This document shows, piece by piece, positions 7,001 through 13,132 of a stretch of DNA of 21,808 nucleotides. Positions within the stretch are counted from its first letter, which is position 1. The number at the start of each line of letters is the position of its first letter. The notes below the pieces were generated by a model that saw only the letters and a program-made list of their open reading frames with translations, had not been told where the DNA came from and ran no database searches. Source of the stretch: UBA1738 sp045580145 (lineage in GTDB: Bacteria; Bacillota; Clostridia; UBA1381); the NCBI GenBank assembly GCA_045580145.1, contig JAZNNI010000005.1, positions 1 to 21,808 of the forward strand, in the 5' to 3' direction. A program made the position numbers and the translations under genes.

Positions 7001-7036
7001 AACGGAGACAAGATTACAATTCTTGTCTCCGTTTTT
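7001..7036. terminator. Terminator shared by convergent genes
   Basis: ACGGAGACAAGA/TCTTGTCTCCGT is a perfect 12-bp stem with a 7-nt loop, followed by TTTTT on the plus strand. It ends the ligase transcript and lies 36 bp beyond the stop of the convergent barstar gene, which it may also terminate. Confidence 0.88.
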
Positions 7037-7071
7037 ATGCTTTCATTTTTAAATTTCCTTTATATTAGCTA

Positions 7072-7359
7072 CTAATCCTCTATGCGTATCTCTATATGCA
7101 TCCCAAGTTTTTCGTACCATTTTCGTGTATCATCAAATACTTTTAAGATGCCCTTTTTTTTCGATTGTAGCTCTTGTGGCAATCCATCTATTCCTTTTAC
7201 ATAAATTGTCGCCGGTATTTCAATGTCAGTTGTTATCATATCCCACATTGCATCAAGATTTTTCCCGCACCAAGACGGAAAATTCAAACTTTCAATTATT
7301 CTTTCAAATAGTTCTTCACTTCTTTTTACATCTTTAAAATCAATTTCGTATACTTTCAT
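7072..7359 (-). CDS. Barstar-family ribonuclease inhibitor, second copy
   Basis: This is a 95-residue protein (barstar is 89) with the toxin-binding helix WCGKNLDAMWDM. Aligned to barstar GENLDALWD, it keeps Asp35 (D36 here), Trp38 (W39) and Asp39 (D40), and Glu76 aligns with Asp (D77). So all main acidic contacts of classical barstar to barnase are present. It is a paralogue of the gene immediately upstream (7387-7674), sharing the TDIEIPA and WYEKLGMH blocks and the EIRIED end. AAAGGAG lies 7 nt before the ATG. It is the last gene of the cassette and lies 27 bp after the first barstar. Predicted cytosolic immunity protein. Confidence 0.9.
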   Translation of the reverse strand: MKVYEIDFKDVKRSEELFERIIESLNFPSWCGKNLDAMWDMITTDIEIPATIYVKGIDGLPQELQSKKKGILKVFDDTRKWYEKLGMHIEIRIED

Positions 7360-7386
7360 AATAACGCTCCTTTGGATTGGCTCATG

Positions 7387-7674
7387 CTAATCTTCTATGC
7401 GTATCTCCACATGCATCCCCAGCTTTTCGTACCATTCGCGAGTTCGGTTAACTATTTTTAGAAACAGTTCCTTTTCTTCCTGTAACTCCTGTGACAGACT
7501 ATCCAAGCCTTTTATATAAATTATCGCCGGTATTTCAATGTCAGTTGACAGCATGTCCCATATCGCACTAGGATTGTCGCCGCACCAAGATGGAAAATCC
7601 ATACTTTTTATTATTGTTTGATAAAAGCCCGAGTATGTTTTTATATCTTTAAAATCTATTTCGTATGTTTTCAT
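7387..7674 (-). CDS. Barstar-family ribonuclease inhibitor, toxin-proximal copy
   Basis: This is a 95-residue barstar-like protein (WCGDNPSAIWDML). Relative to barstar it retains Trp38 (W39) and Asp39 (D40), but Asp35 is Ser (S36) and Glu76 aligns with Arg (R77, in IVNRTREW). Those two residues are the barstar partners of barnase Arg59, and the adjacent toxin has Asp at the Arg59 position. This suggests a reshaped cognate interface rather than decay. Its ribosome binding site AAGGAG overlaps the toxin stop codon, 11 bp before the ATG, so toxin and inhibitor are probably translated in concert. Likely the cognate inhibitor of the toxin; this is inferred from alignment, not tested. Confidence 0.9.
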   Translation of the reverse strand: MKTYEIDFKDIKTYSGFYQTIIKSMDFPSWCGDNPSAIWDMLSTDIEIPAIIYIKGLDSLSQELQEEKELFLKIVNRTREWYEKLGMHVEIRIED

Positions 7675-7685
7675 GATAGCTCTCC

Positions 7686-8261
7686 TTATATCACTTCATA
7701 AAATGTTTTATAATGGTCATATGTCACAAAGATAAGACCATCATTTGAATATAATATTCTATGTCCGTTTCTAAATCCGCCGGTATAGTTTATATCCGCT
7801 TCATACCATATTCGCCCCGTTTTTTCAGGCAATTCTCCTCTGTCATTGCTATATACATCCCCACCAATTGTCGCTCCCGGAAGTATCTTTCTTAAATTCC
7901 CTTTTCTGTTCATCCAGCCCTTTGACTCTGCTGTTTCTTTATTAACATAATTCTCAGGCAGATGCTTGTATAGACGCATCCAGTTATCCGCTCCTTTTCC
8001 TCCATCCATGGTAGCCGTACCGGTAATTATTGACAAAACTTTTTCTAACACACATCTGCAATTCGAATGAACCGGTATATTTTGCGGTGGGAATTTTGCA
8101 TCAAAAATTTTCCCATTTTCGCCCTTGCAATATCCGCAGGTTCTCGGCCCAAAATTCGTAACCCAATTAACCCACTTTTTGCTTTCGGAAACCTTTGGAT
8201 CAAACCCCCTTATCCCCATGATTTTCATTAAAAGTATAGCTTCTTGTAGCCCTTTGCTCAT
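7686..8261 (-). CDS. Barnase-type RNase toxin with MuF-like N-terminal remnant
   Basis: Residues about 82-191 align without gaps to all 110 residues of barnase. Lys27, Glu73, Arg83, Arg87 and His102 correspond to K108, E154, R164, R168 and H183, so the guanine-preferring RNase active site is intact (EADINYTGGFRNGHRILYS is near identical). Barnase Arg59 is Asp here. The first ~80 residues lack a signal peptide. They resemble the C-terminal end of phage Mu gpF-like head proteins: CGYC (C42, C45), then HSNCRC (H65, C68, C70). The start at 8261 (MSKGLQEA) has AAGGAG 7 nt upstream; GTG at 8267 is too close to that site. Two barstar genes follow. It could be a truncated MuF-type polymorphic toxin or a compact intracellular toxin. 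Confidence 0.92.
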   Translation of the reverse strand: MSKGLQEAILLMKIMGIRGFDPKVSESKKWVNWVTNFGPRTCGYCKGENGKIFDAKFPPQNIPVHSNCRCVLEKVLSIITGTATMDGGKGADNWMRLYKHLPENYVNKETAESKGWMNRKGNLRKILPGATIGGDVYSNDRGELPEKTGRIWYEADINYTGGFRNGHRILYSNDGLIFVTYDHYKTFYEVI

Positions 8262-8294
8262 ATGCACTCTCCTTTTACACTTCTATATAAGCAA

Positions 8295-8303
8295 ATTATA
8301 TCA
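8295..8303 (-). promoter_or_regulatory. Extended -10 promoter of the toxin/barstar cassette
   Basis: TGATATAAT on the minus strand (TATAAT at 8295-8300 preceded by TGA) lies 34 bp before the toxin start. No good -35 is present at 17 bp, as allowed for extended -10 promoters. A doubled TGTCCC, spaced 9 bp, lies just upstream (8313-8327) and could be an operator. Confidence 0.55.
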
Positions 8304-8361
8304 TATCAAAACGGGACATATGGGACAAGTTTCGTTGATGAAGTTTCAATCATTCTTCAAT

Positions 8362-8412
8362 AAAACAAGCAATTTCATACACTCTTTTTTGTGGGCACTA
8401 TATGGGGAGGGA
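8362..8412 (-). repeat. Degenerate third unit of the tRNA-Ser tail repeat
   Basis: AAAACAAGCAAT and GGAGGGATTT occur here in the same order and nearly the same spacing (44 versus 49 bp) as in the two perfect units. It lies 221 bp left of unit 1, while units 1 and 2 are 212 bp apart. The right-hand spacer (CTTC, CACAGG, then CCCTCTTGCC) also resembles the spacer between the perfect units. Homology is partial. Confidence 0.45.
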
Positions 8413-8541
8413 TTTCTCACTTCGTGAGCCTGTTGGAACATCATTTCATGCTTCGCACTACGTTGTGTGCTCGCATTCTCTGTGTTCCTGCCACTCCTTT
8501 TTGCTCGCTTCATCTGCCACAGGCAGCGCTCACAAACGTCC

Positions 8542-8643
8542 CCCTCTTGCCTCCGGCGCTCGGGTTCAAGCAATTTTGTAAAAAAACAAGCAATCCTAAA
8601 CTCAGATTGCTTGTCAAATGCTGGCGGAGAAGGAGGGATTTGA
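8542..8643 (-). repeat. 102-bp perfect direct repeat, copy 1, with tRNA-Ser 3' end
   Basis: Identical base for base by eye to 8754-8855. Its right 22 bp (8622-8643) duplicate the last 22 nt of tRNA-Ser(GCU), including the encoded CCA. The remaining 80 bp duplicate the tRNA's terminator and downstream DNA. Beyond 8643 the tRNA similarity stops, so this is a tRNA tail without a body. Such tail duplications are what integration at a tRNA 3' end leaves behind, but tandem duplication would also produce it. Confidence 0.9.
8580..8614 (-). terminator. Duplicate terminator in repeat copy 1
   Basis: This is the exact duplicate of the tRNA-Ser(GCU) terminator: ACAAGCAATC/GATTGCTTGT stem then seven T on the minus strand. 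Confidence 0.8.
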
Positions 8644-8753
8644 TCCGGTTTGCGGTTCCCTGCTCCCACTCTCGGCTTTCGCCTCTTTCGTAGCAGACCG
8701 CGGCACCACCTCGTCTTCCCTTCTTCGTCCACAGGATGCGGTCAGCCTCGGTG

Positions 8754-8855
8754 CCCTCTTGCCTCCGGCGCTCGGGTTCAAGCAATTTTGTAAAAAAACA
8801 AGCAATCCTAAACTCAGATTGCTTGTCAAATGCTGGCGGAGAAGGAGGGATTTGA
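8754..8855 (-). repeat. 102-bp perfect direct repeat, copy 2, overlapping tRNA-Ser(GCU)
   Basis: This copy includes the genuine tRNA 3' end (8834-8855) and the 80 bp beyond it. It is 212 bp from copy 1; the 110 bp between the copies is unique, GC-richer and has no credible gene. Confidence 0.9.
8792..8826 (-). terminator. Terminator of tRNA-Ser(GCU)
   Basis: Minus-strand stem ACAAGCAATC/GATTGCTTGT (10 bp, 9-nt loop) followed by seven T, starting 8 nt past the CCA end. Confidence 0.9.
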
Positions 8856-8924
8856 ACCCTCGCGCCGGTTTCCCGACCTACACCCTTAGCAGGGGCGCCT
8901 CTTCGGCCTCTTGAGTACTTCTCC
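8834..8924 (-). tRNA. tRNA-Ser (anticodon GCU)
   Basis: This is a 91-nt class II tRNA: acceptor GGAGAAG/CTTCTCC, discriminator G, encoded CCA, anticodon stem CGCCC/GGGTG with loop CTGCTAA (GCT, reads AGC/AGU), a long variable arm typical of Ser, and T-loop TTCAAAT. It lies downstream of tRNA-Ser(UGA), with a terminator between them. Its last 22 nt are duplicated at 8622-8643. Confidence 0.96.
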
Positions 8925-8930
8925 ATAGAT

Positions 8931-8980
8931 AAAAAATGCATACAAGCAAAATTGCTGCCGAGACAATTTGATTTGTATGC
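8931..8980 (-). terminator. Terminator between the two tRNA-Ser genes
   Basis: On the minus strand GCATACAA pairs with TTGTATGC, with an inner CAAATTG/CAATTTTG helix, followed by ATTTTTT. It ends 7 bp before the tRNA-Ser(GCU) start. No separate promoter for that tRNA was found, so it may rely on read-through. Confidence 0.75.
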
Positions 8981-9001
8981 CTACTCCATATTAACAAAAA
9001 G

Positions 9002-9089
9002 TGGAGGAGAGAGTGGGATTCGAACCCACGGACGCTCGCACGTCACCGGTTTTCAAGACCGGCTCTTTCAACCGCTCAGACATCTCTCC
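9002..9089 (-). tRNA. tRNA-Ser (anticodon UGA)
   Basis: This is an 88-nt class II tRNA: acceptor GGAGAGA/TCTCTCC, discriminator T, encoded CCA, anticodon stem CCGGT/ACCGG with loop CTTGAAA (TGA, reads UCA and other UCN), long variable arm, and T-loop TTCGAAT. It is preceded by the consensus promoter at 9113-9141. Confidence 0.96.
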
Positions 9090-9112
9090 AAGTGTTTCTT
9101 ACAACAGAAGTT

Positions 9113-9141
9113 ATTATAGCAAAAAAGATTGTGGTTGTCAA
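9113..9141 (-). promoter_or_regulatory. Sigma-A promoter of the tRNA-Ser genes
   Basis: TTGACA (9136-9141) and TATAAT (9113-9118) on the minus strand with 17 bp between them, both exact consensus, 23 bp before tRNA-Ser(UGA). Confidence 0.9.
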
Positions 9142-9214
9142 TACTTTTTTTAAATTTTATTAAATTCTTTTTGTGCAACAATATTATTTCCCGCAAGGCG
9201 AAGAATATACCAGC

Positions 9215-9257
9215 AAAAAGGAGAAACATTAATCCTTAAAAAGATAACATTTCTCCC
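9215..9257 (-). terminator. Terminator of mnmG
   Basis: On the minus strand GGGAGAAATGTTA pairs with TAATGTTTCTCC (12 bp with two G-U pairs), followed by TTTTT. It begins 7 bp past the mnmG stop. Confidence 0.85.
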
Positions 9258-9263
9258 GTAATT

Positions 9264-11138
9264 TTACCTTCCCCTGCTTTCCAGCCACACCACAAGCACA
9301 GACACATCGCTTGGCGAAACGCCCGAAATTCGTGATGCCTGACCAAGTGATGTTGGTTTTATTTTATTAAGCTTTTGTCTTGCCTCAAGGCGCAAGCCGT
9401 GAATATTCGAGTAATCACAATCCTCCGGTAAGAGCTTATTTTCCATCTTTTTAAACTGCTCGACCTGTTGTTCCTGCCGCCTTATGTACCCATCATATTT
9501 AAGGCGTATTTCCGCTTCCTCACAAACCGCATCCGGAAGCTCAGGCCTTTGGGGGTCAACCTTTTTAAGCTTTTCATAAGTTATTTCAGGTCTTTTTAAA
9601 GCATCCGACATCCTTAGTCCCGTAGCAACAGGCGTAGTCCCATTTTCTTCAAGCACAGGATTTATCACATCTGGTGAAAGTACAATCCCCGAAAGCCTAT
9701 TCACTTCTTTTTCTATCATTTCCATCTTTTCGAGGAATTTGCTATATCTCGCCTCGGATATAAGTCCTACACGATAACCGATAGGGGTGAGTCTTTCGTC
9801 GGCATTATCCTGACGAAGAAGAAGCCTGTACTCACTTCTTGAGGTCATCATTCTATACGGCTCATTTGTACCCTTTGTCACCAAATCGTCAATTAGCGTG
9901 CCGATATATCCGTCGCATCTCTGAAGAACCACAGGTTCTTCTCCCTTTAATTTTAGCGCGGCATTTATTCCTGCAATAAGTCCCTGTGCCGCTGCTTCTT
10001 CATATCCGCTCGTTCCATTAAACTGCCCCGCACCGTAAAGTCCCGGATAGTTTTTAAATTCAAGTGTCGGGTAAAGCTGAGTCGGGTCGCAGCAGTCATA
10101 CTCAATCGCATATGCAGGACGCATAATCTCAACATTTTCAAGACCCTTTATAGTCCTCAGCATCTTAAGCTGAATGTCCTCCGGCAGTCCTGTTGAAATA
10201 CCTTGTGCATACATCTCCTTTGTATCACTTCCCATCGGCTCCATAAATAGCTGATGTCTTGGCTTATCGCGAAATTTGACAACCTTATCTTCAATAGACG
10301 GGCAGTATCTCGCACCCACTCCCTCGACTCTGCCGCTATATGTCGGGGTCCTTTCGAGATTATCCAAAATCAGCTTATGAGTGTCCTCGTTTGTATAGGT
10401 AAGCCAGCAAAAAGCAGTATTCTCTCCCGGATTTTCGGTTTCAAAAGAAAACGGAGTTATTTTTTCGTCGCCCACTTCCTTTTCCATTGCATCAAAATTG
10501 AGAGAATCACCGTGTATCCTCGCAGGCGTTCCCGTCTTAAAGCGGCATATCTCTATTCCTTTATCCTTTAAATTGGCAGAAAGCTCATTTGCAGGGAAAG
10601 TTCCGTCTGGTCCCGATTCTCGCTCATATTCGCCAATCATTATTTTGCCCTTTAAATATGTTCCCGTTGCAATTATAACAGCTTTTGTCCCGTATTTCGT
10701 ACCAAGATGCGTCTTAACACCACAAACTCTTCCATCCTCATCGAATATCACGTCCACGATTTCCGCCTGCTTAATCTGAAGATTTTGCTCATTTTCAAGT
10801 CGCTTTTTCATTTCTCTGTGATAGCTCTTTCTGTCTATCTGTGCACGCAGAGAGTGAACAGCAGGGCCCTTTCCAACATTCAGCATCTTAGACTGAATGA
10901 AGGTCGCATCGGCAACCTTTCCCATTTCCCCACCAAGCGCATCTATTTCGCGCACAAGATGACCTTTAGCCGTTCCGCCGATACTTGGATTACACGGGAG
11001 GTTTCCGATTGCGTCAAGGCTTATGGAAAATACCACAGTTTTCATACCAAGACGCGCGCTTGCAAGCCCTGCCTCAATTCCGGCGTGGCCCGCACCTATT
11101 ACACAAACGTCATAGCTTGCCAAAAAATCCTCAGGCAT
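9264..11138 (-). CDS. mnmG: tRNA U34 carboxymethylaminomethyl synthase subunit MnmG (GidA)
   Basis: The 624-residue product is full length for MnmG. The N-terminal FAD-binding motif VIGAGHAGIEAGLASARLG is followed by NPSIGGTAKGHLVREIDALG, then MLNVGKGPAVHSLRAQID, GARYCPSIEDKV and the C-terminal GTSGYEEAAAQGLIAGINAA. With MnmE it uses methylene-tetrahydrofolate to modify U34 of certain tRNAs. It starts directly at the stop codon of the YesL-like gene, whose 3' end holds its AGGGAG site. In many Firmicutes mnmG follows mnmE near rpmH; here it sits about 10 kb away on the opposite strand. It is the second gene of an operon from the palindromic promoter region. Confidence 0.97.
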   Translation of the reverse strand: MPEDFLASYDVCVIGAGHAGIEAGLASARLGMKTVVFSISLDAIGNLPCNPSIGGTAKGHLVREIDALGGEMGKVADATFIQSKMLNVGKGPAVHSLRAQIDRKSYHREMKKRLENEQNLQIKQAEIVDVIFDEDGRVCGVKTHLGTKYGTKAVIIATGTYLKGKIMIGEYERESGPDGTFPANELSANLKDKGIEICRFKTGTPARIHGDSLNFDAMEKEVGDEKITPFSFETENPGENTAFCWLTYTNEDTHKLILDNLERTPTYSGRVEGVGARYCPSIEDKVVKFRDKPRHQLFMEPMGSDTKEMYAQGISTGLPEDIQLKMLRTIKGLENVEIMRPAYAIEYDCCDPTQLYPTLEFKNYPGLYGAGQFNGTSGYEEAAAQGLIAGINAALKLKGEEPVVLQRCDGYIGTLIDDLVTKGTNEPYRMMTSRSEYRLLLRQDNADERLTPIGYRVGLISEARYSKFLEKMEMIEKEVNRLSGIVLSPDVINPVLEENGTTPVATGLRMSDALKRPEITYEKLKKVDPQRPELPDAVCEEAEIRLKYDGYIRRQEQQVEQFKKMENKLLPEDCDYSNIHGLRLEARQKLNKIKPTSLGQASRISGVSPSDVSVLVVWLESRGR

Positions 11139-11960
11139 TTATTCGTCACTCCCTTTTTCTCTTTCATCACCAATGATTTTCTTTTTTATCGTTCTCGCAG
11201 CGTAAAAGTCAATGGGGAATCGCATCAGACTAATCCACAAAAGAAGCGACACTACAATTATTCCAACCGGTGATAGCATTCCAAGTACAAAATATGAGAA
11301 TATCAGTACAAGGGCTGTCAAAAACAAGTTCATAGGCATATTTGCAAGCGCCATCAAAAATGAATTTTTGTAAATCTCACGTGTATTGCTGTAAAAGGTT
11401 ACGGCGAACTGGTACATATAGAAATGCATAAAAGTATAAAACAGCATACAAATTAATACCACAAACATTAAATACAAGAAAATAGTATTAGTTGCCGCTC
11501 TCTGCCAATAGAAAATAACAGCATTTATTCCCAATATAAACACCACCAAGTCTACAATCAGAAAAACAATGCCCTTTTTAAAGTTTTCTTTACTTTTACC
11601 AAAGAAATCAGACAAAAGCCACACGTGTTCTTCTCTTGCAGAGTTGCGCAAAATATATGTATATCCGCACGACACAGGCCCTGAGCCCCACAAGGTCACA
11701 ATGACGACCGCCATCAAACTTGAAATCTGATTTACCATTCCAATGTCATAGTTCGGTAAATTTGAAGAAAGTATCATAAACAAAAGAAAATGATATACCA
11801 AAAGCACAGGTATGCTTACAAGAAAATACATAAGGTTTGATTTGAACAAAATACCAAACTTTCTTCCCAAAAGCTCTAAGTACAAAAAAGGTCCCCATTT
11901 CTTCGGTGCATCTTTATCTACACCCTTGCCCGGCTTATCATAGTTGAAAAATAATCCCAT
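11139..11960 (-). CDS. YesL-like (DUF624) membrane protein
   Basis: The 273-residue integral membrane protein has about five or six hydrophobic helices. The DUF624 pattern is recognisable: KSNLMYFLVSIPVLLVYHFL, then LWGSGPVSCGYTYILRNSARE and DFFGKSKENFKKG. Function unknown; YesL relatives often sit near carbohydrate transport genes, which is not the case here. The start at 11960 is supported by AAAGGA 7 nt upstream. It precedes mnmG without any gap, so the two are cotranscribed. The assignment rests on motif pattern and hydropathy. Confidence 0.75.
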   Translation of the reverse strand: MGLFFNYDKPGKGVDKDAPKKWGPFLYLELLGRKFGILFKSNLMYFLVSIPVLLVYHFLLFMILSSNLPNYDIGMVNQISSLMAVVIVTLWGSGPVSCGYTYILRNSAREEHVWLLSDFFGKSKENFKKGIVFLIVDLVVFILGINAVIFYWQRAATNTIFLYLMFVVLICMLFYTFMHFYMYQFAVTFYSNTREIYKNSFLMALANMPMNLFLTALVLIFSYFVLGMLSPVGIIVVSLLLWISLMRFPIDFYAARTIKKKIIGDEREKGSDE

Positions 11961-11994
11961 TTTTTTATCCTTTCTGTGAAAACATAGTTATAGG

Positions 11995-12026
11995 TATTGT
12001 AACACAAAATTATTTGTGTTACAATA
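11995..12026. promoter_or_regulatory. Perfect palindrome forming back-to-back promoters
   Basis: A 14-bp arm (TATTGTAACACAAA) and its exact reverse complement flank a 4-bp ATTA centre. Because of the symmetry each strand reads TTGTAA, 17 bp, TACAAT, so the -35 of one direction overlaps the -10 of the other. It lies between the divergent yesL-like/mnmG and RluA genes. It could equally be a repressor operator; both readings are inference. Confidence 0.6.
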
Positions 12027-12072
12027 TACTAAGTGGGATTTGTTACAAAAAATTAAAAAAGGAGGGCTTTTG

Positions 12073-13020
12073 TTGAAAGAAGTAATTATAAACAAAAACG
12101 ATGCAGGTCAGCGGTTGGATAAATTTTTGACAAAACTGCTTCCAAATCTTCCGCAGAGTATGCTTTACAAAAGCCTCAGGAAAAATTGTGTAAAGATAAA
12201 CGGAAAGCACATAAAGGACGGTGCTTTTAAGGTCAATGCAGGCGACATCTTAAACCTTTACTTGAAGGATGAATTTTTCGAAATTCCAGACCCAGACACA
12301 GCTTTTATGCGGATAACACCCCGTCTTGACATTGTTTATGAAGATGAAAATATACTCCTAACAGACAAAAAGCAGGGAATGTGCGTCCACGCGGATACGA
12401 GCGGCTCGACAGATACACTGATTGAGCATATAAAGGCATATCTGTGGCAAAAGGGCGAATTTGTCCCCGAGGACGAAAACACCTTTACTCCGTCTCTTTG
12501 CAACCGTATTGACAGAAACACAGGCGGAATTGTGATTGCGGCAAAAAATGCCGAAACGCTCCGCATACTAAATCAAAAAATCAAGGACAGAGAGCTGGAA
12601 AAGTCCTATTTATGCCTTGTCCTCGGTCATCTTGACAAAAAAATCGGAGTCTTAAAAGGTTTCATTTTAAAGGACGAGCAAAAGAAGCAGGTTTATGTTT
12701 TTGACTCTCCTAAAAAGGGTGCAAAATCATATTCCACTAAGTACAAGGTGCTTAAAGAGTACCCTGAATATTCATTGGTAGAGGCAGAGCTTGAAACAGG
12801 AAGAACACATCAAATCCGCGCGGGCTTTGCGGCAATCGGGCATCCCCTTTTAGGCGACGGAAAATATGGCACAAACGAGATAAATAAGAGATTTGGGTAC
12901 AACGGACAGGCTCTTTATTCCTATAAACTCAAGTTCACCTTCAAAACCGATGCAGGCATTCTTGAATACTTAAATGGCAGGGAATTTGAAGTGGAAAACG
13001 TTACATTTGCAAAAAGATAA
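12073..13020 (+). CDS. RluA-family 23S rRNA pseudouridine synthase
   Basis: The 315-residue protein has an N-terminal S4 RNA-binding domain (RLDKFLTKLLPNLPQSMLYK...VKINGK) and a pseudouridine synthase domain with the RluA motif NRIDRNTGGIVIAAK, whose Asp (about 147) is catalytic, then LETGRTHQIRAGFAAIGHPLLGD. Most members have HRLDRxTSG; here it reads NRIDRNTGG. RluC/RluD-type target sites in 23S rRNA are likely, but the exact uridine cannot be inferred. The start is taken as TTG at 12073 (or 12070) because GGAGGG lies 7 nt upstream. A GTG at 12016 would extend the frame into the palindromic promoter and is unlikely. Terminated at 13104-13129. Confidence 0.92.
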   Translation: MKEVIINKNDAGQRLDKFLTKLLPNLPQSMLYKSLRKNCVKINGKHIKDGAFKVNAGDILNLYLKDEFFEIPDPDTAFMRITPRLDIVYEDENILLTDKKQGMCVHADTSGSTDTLIEHIKAYLWQKGEFVPEDENTFTPSLCNRIDRNTGGIVIAAKNAETLRILNQKIKDRELEKSYLCLVLGHLDKKIGVLKGFILKDEQKKQVYVFDSPKKGAKSYSTKYKVLKEYPEYSLVEAELETGRTHQIRAGFAAIGHPLLGDGKYGTNEINKRFGYNGQALYSYKLKFTFKTDAGILEYLNGREFEVENVTFAKR

Positions 13021-13103
13021 GCTTCTCCGTCACTTCATTGTGAAAACCTTATACCCCCCGCGTTCCTTGATACATTTATTGTTTCAAGCCACAAAAACAT
13101 CAA

Positions 13104-13129
13104 AAAAACAGGCATTTCTGCCTGTTTTT
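13104..13129. terminator. Terminator between convergent genes
   Basis: AAAAACAGGCA/TGCCTGTTTTT is an 11-bp stem with a TTTC loop and A/T runs on both sides. It can end both the RluA transcript and the convergent stalk-protein transcript. Confidence 0.88.
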
Positions 13130-13132
13130 AAT

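Noticed and set aside
8542..8855. Possible CRISPR or integron-like array
   Set aside because: Repeats are 102 bp with tRNA sequence inside and only two to three units; no cas or integrase gene is near.
8346..8941. Overlapping frames on both strands in the tRNA-Ser repeat region
   Set aside because: They are translations of tRNA tails, terminators and repeat DNA; repeated peptide strings reflect the DNA repeat, not genes.
11997..12024. BirA-type operator (TTGTAAC-N14-GTTACAA)
   Set aside because: The half-sites differ from the TTGTTAAC form and no biotin gene is adjacent; the symmetrical promoter reading explains the bases as well.
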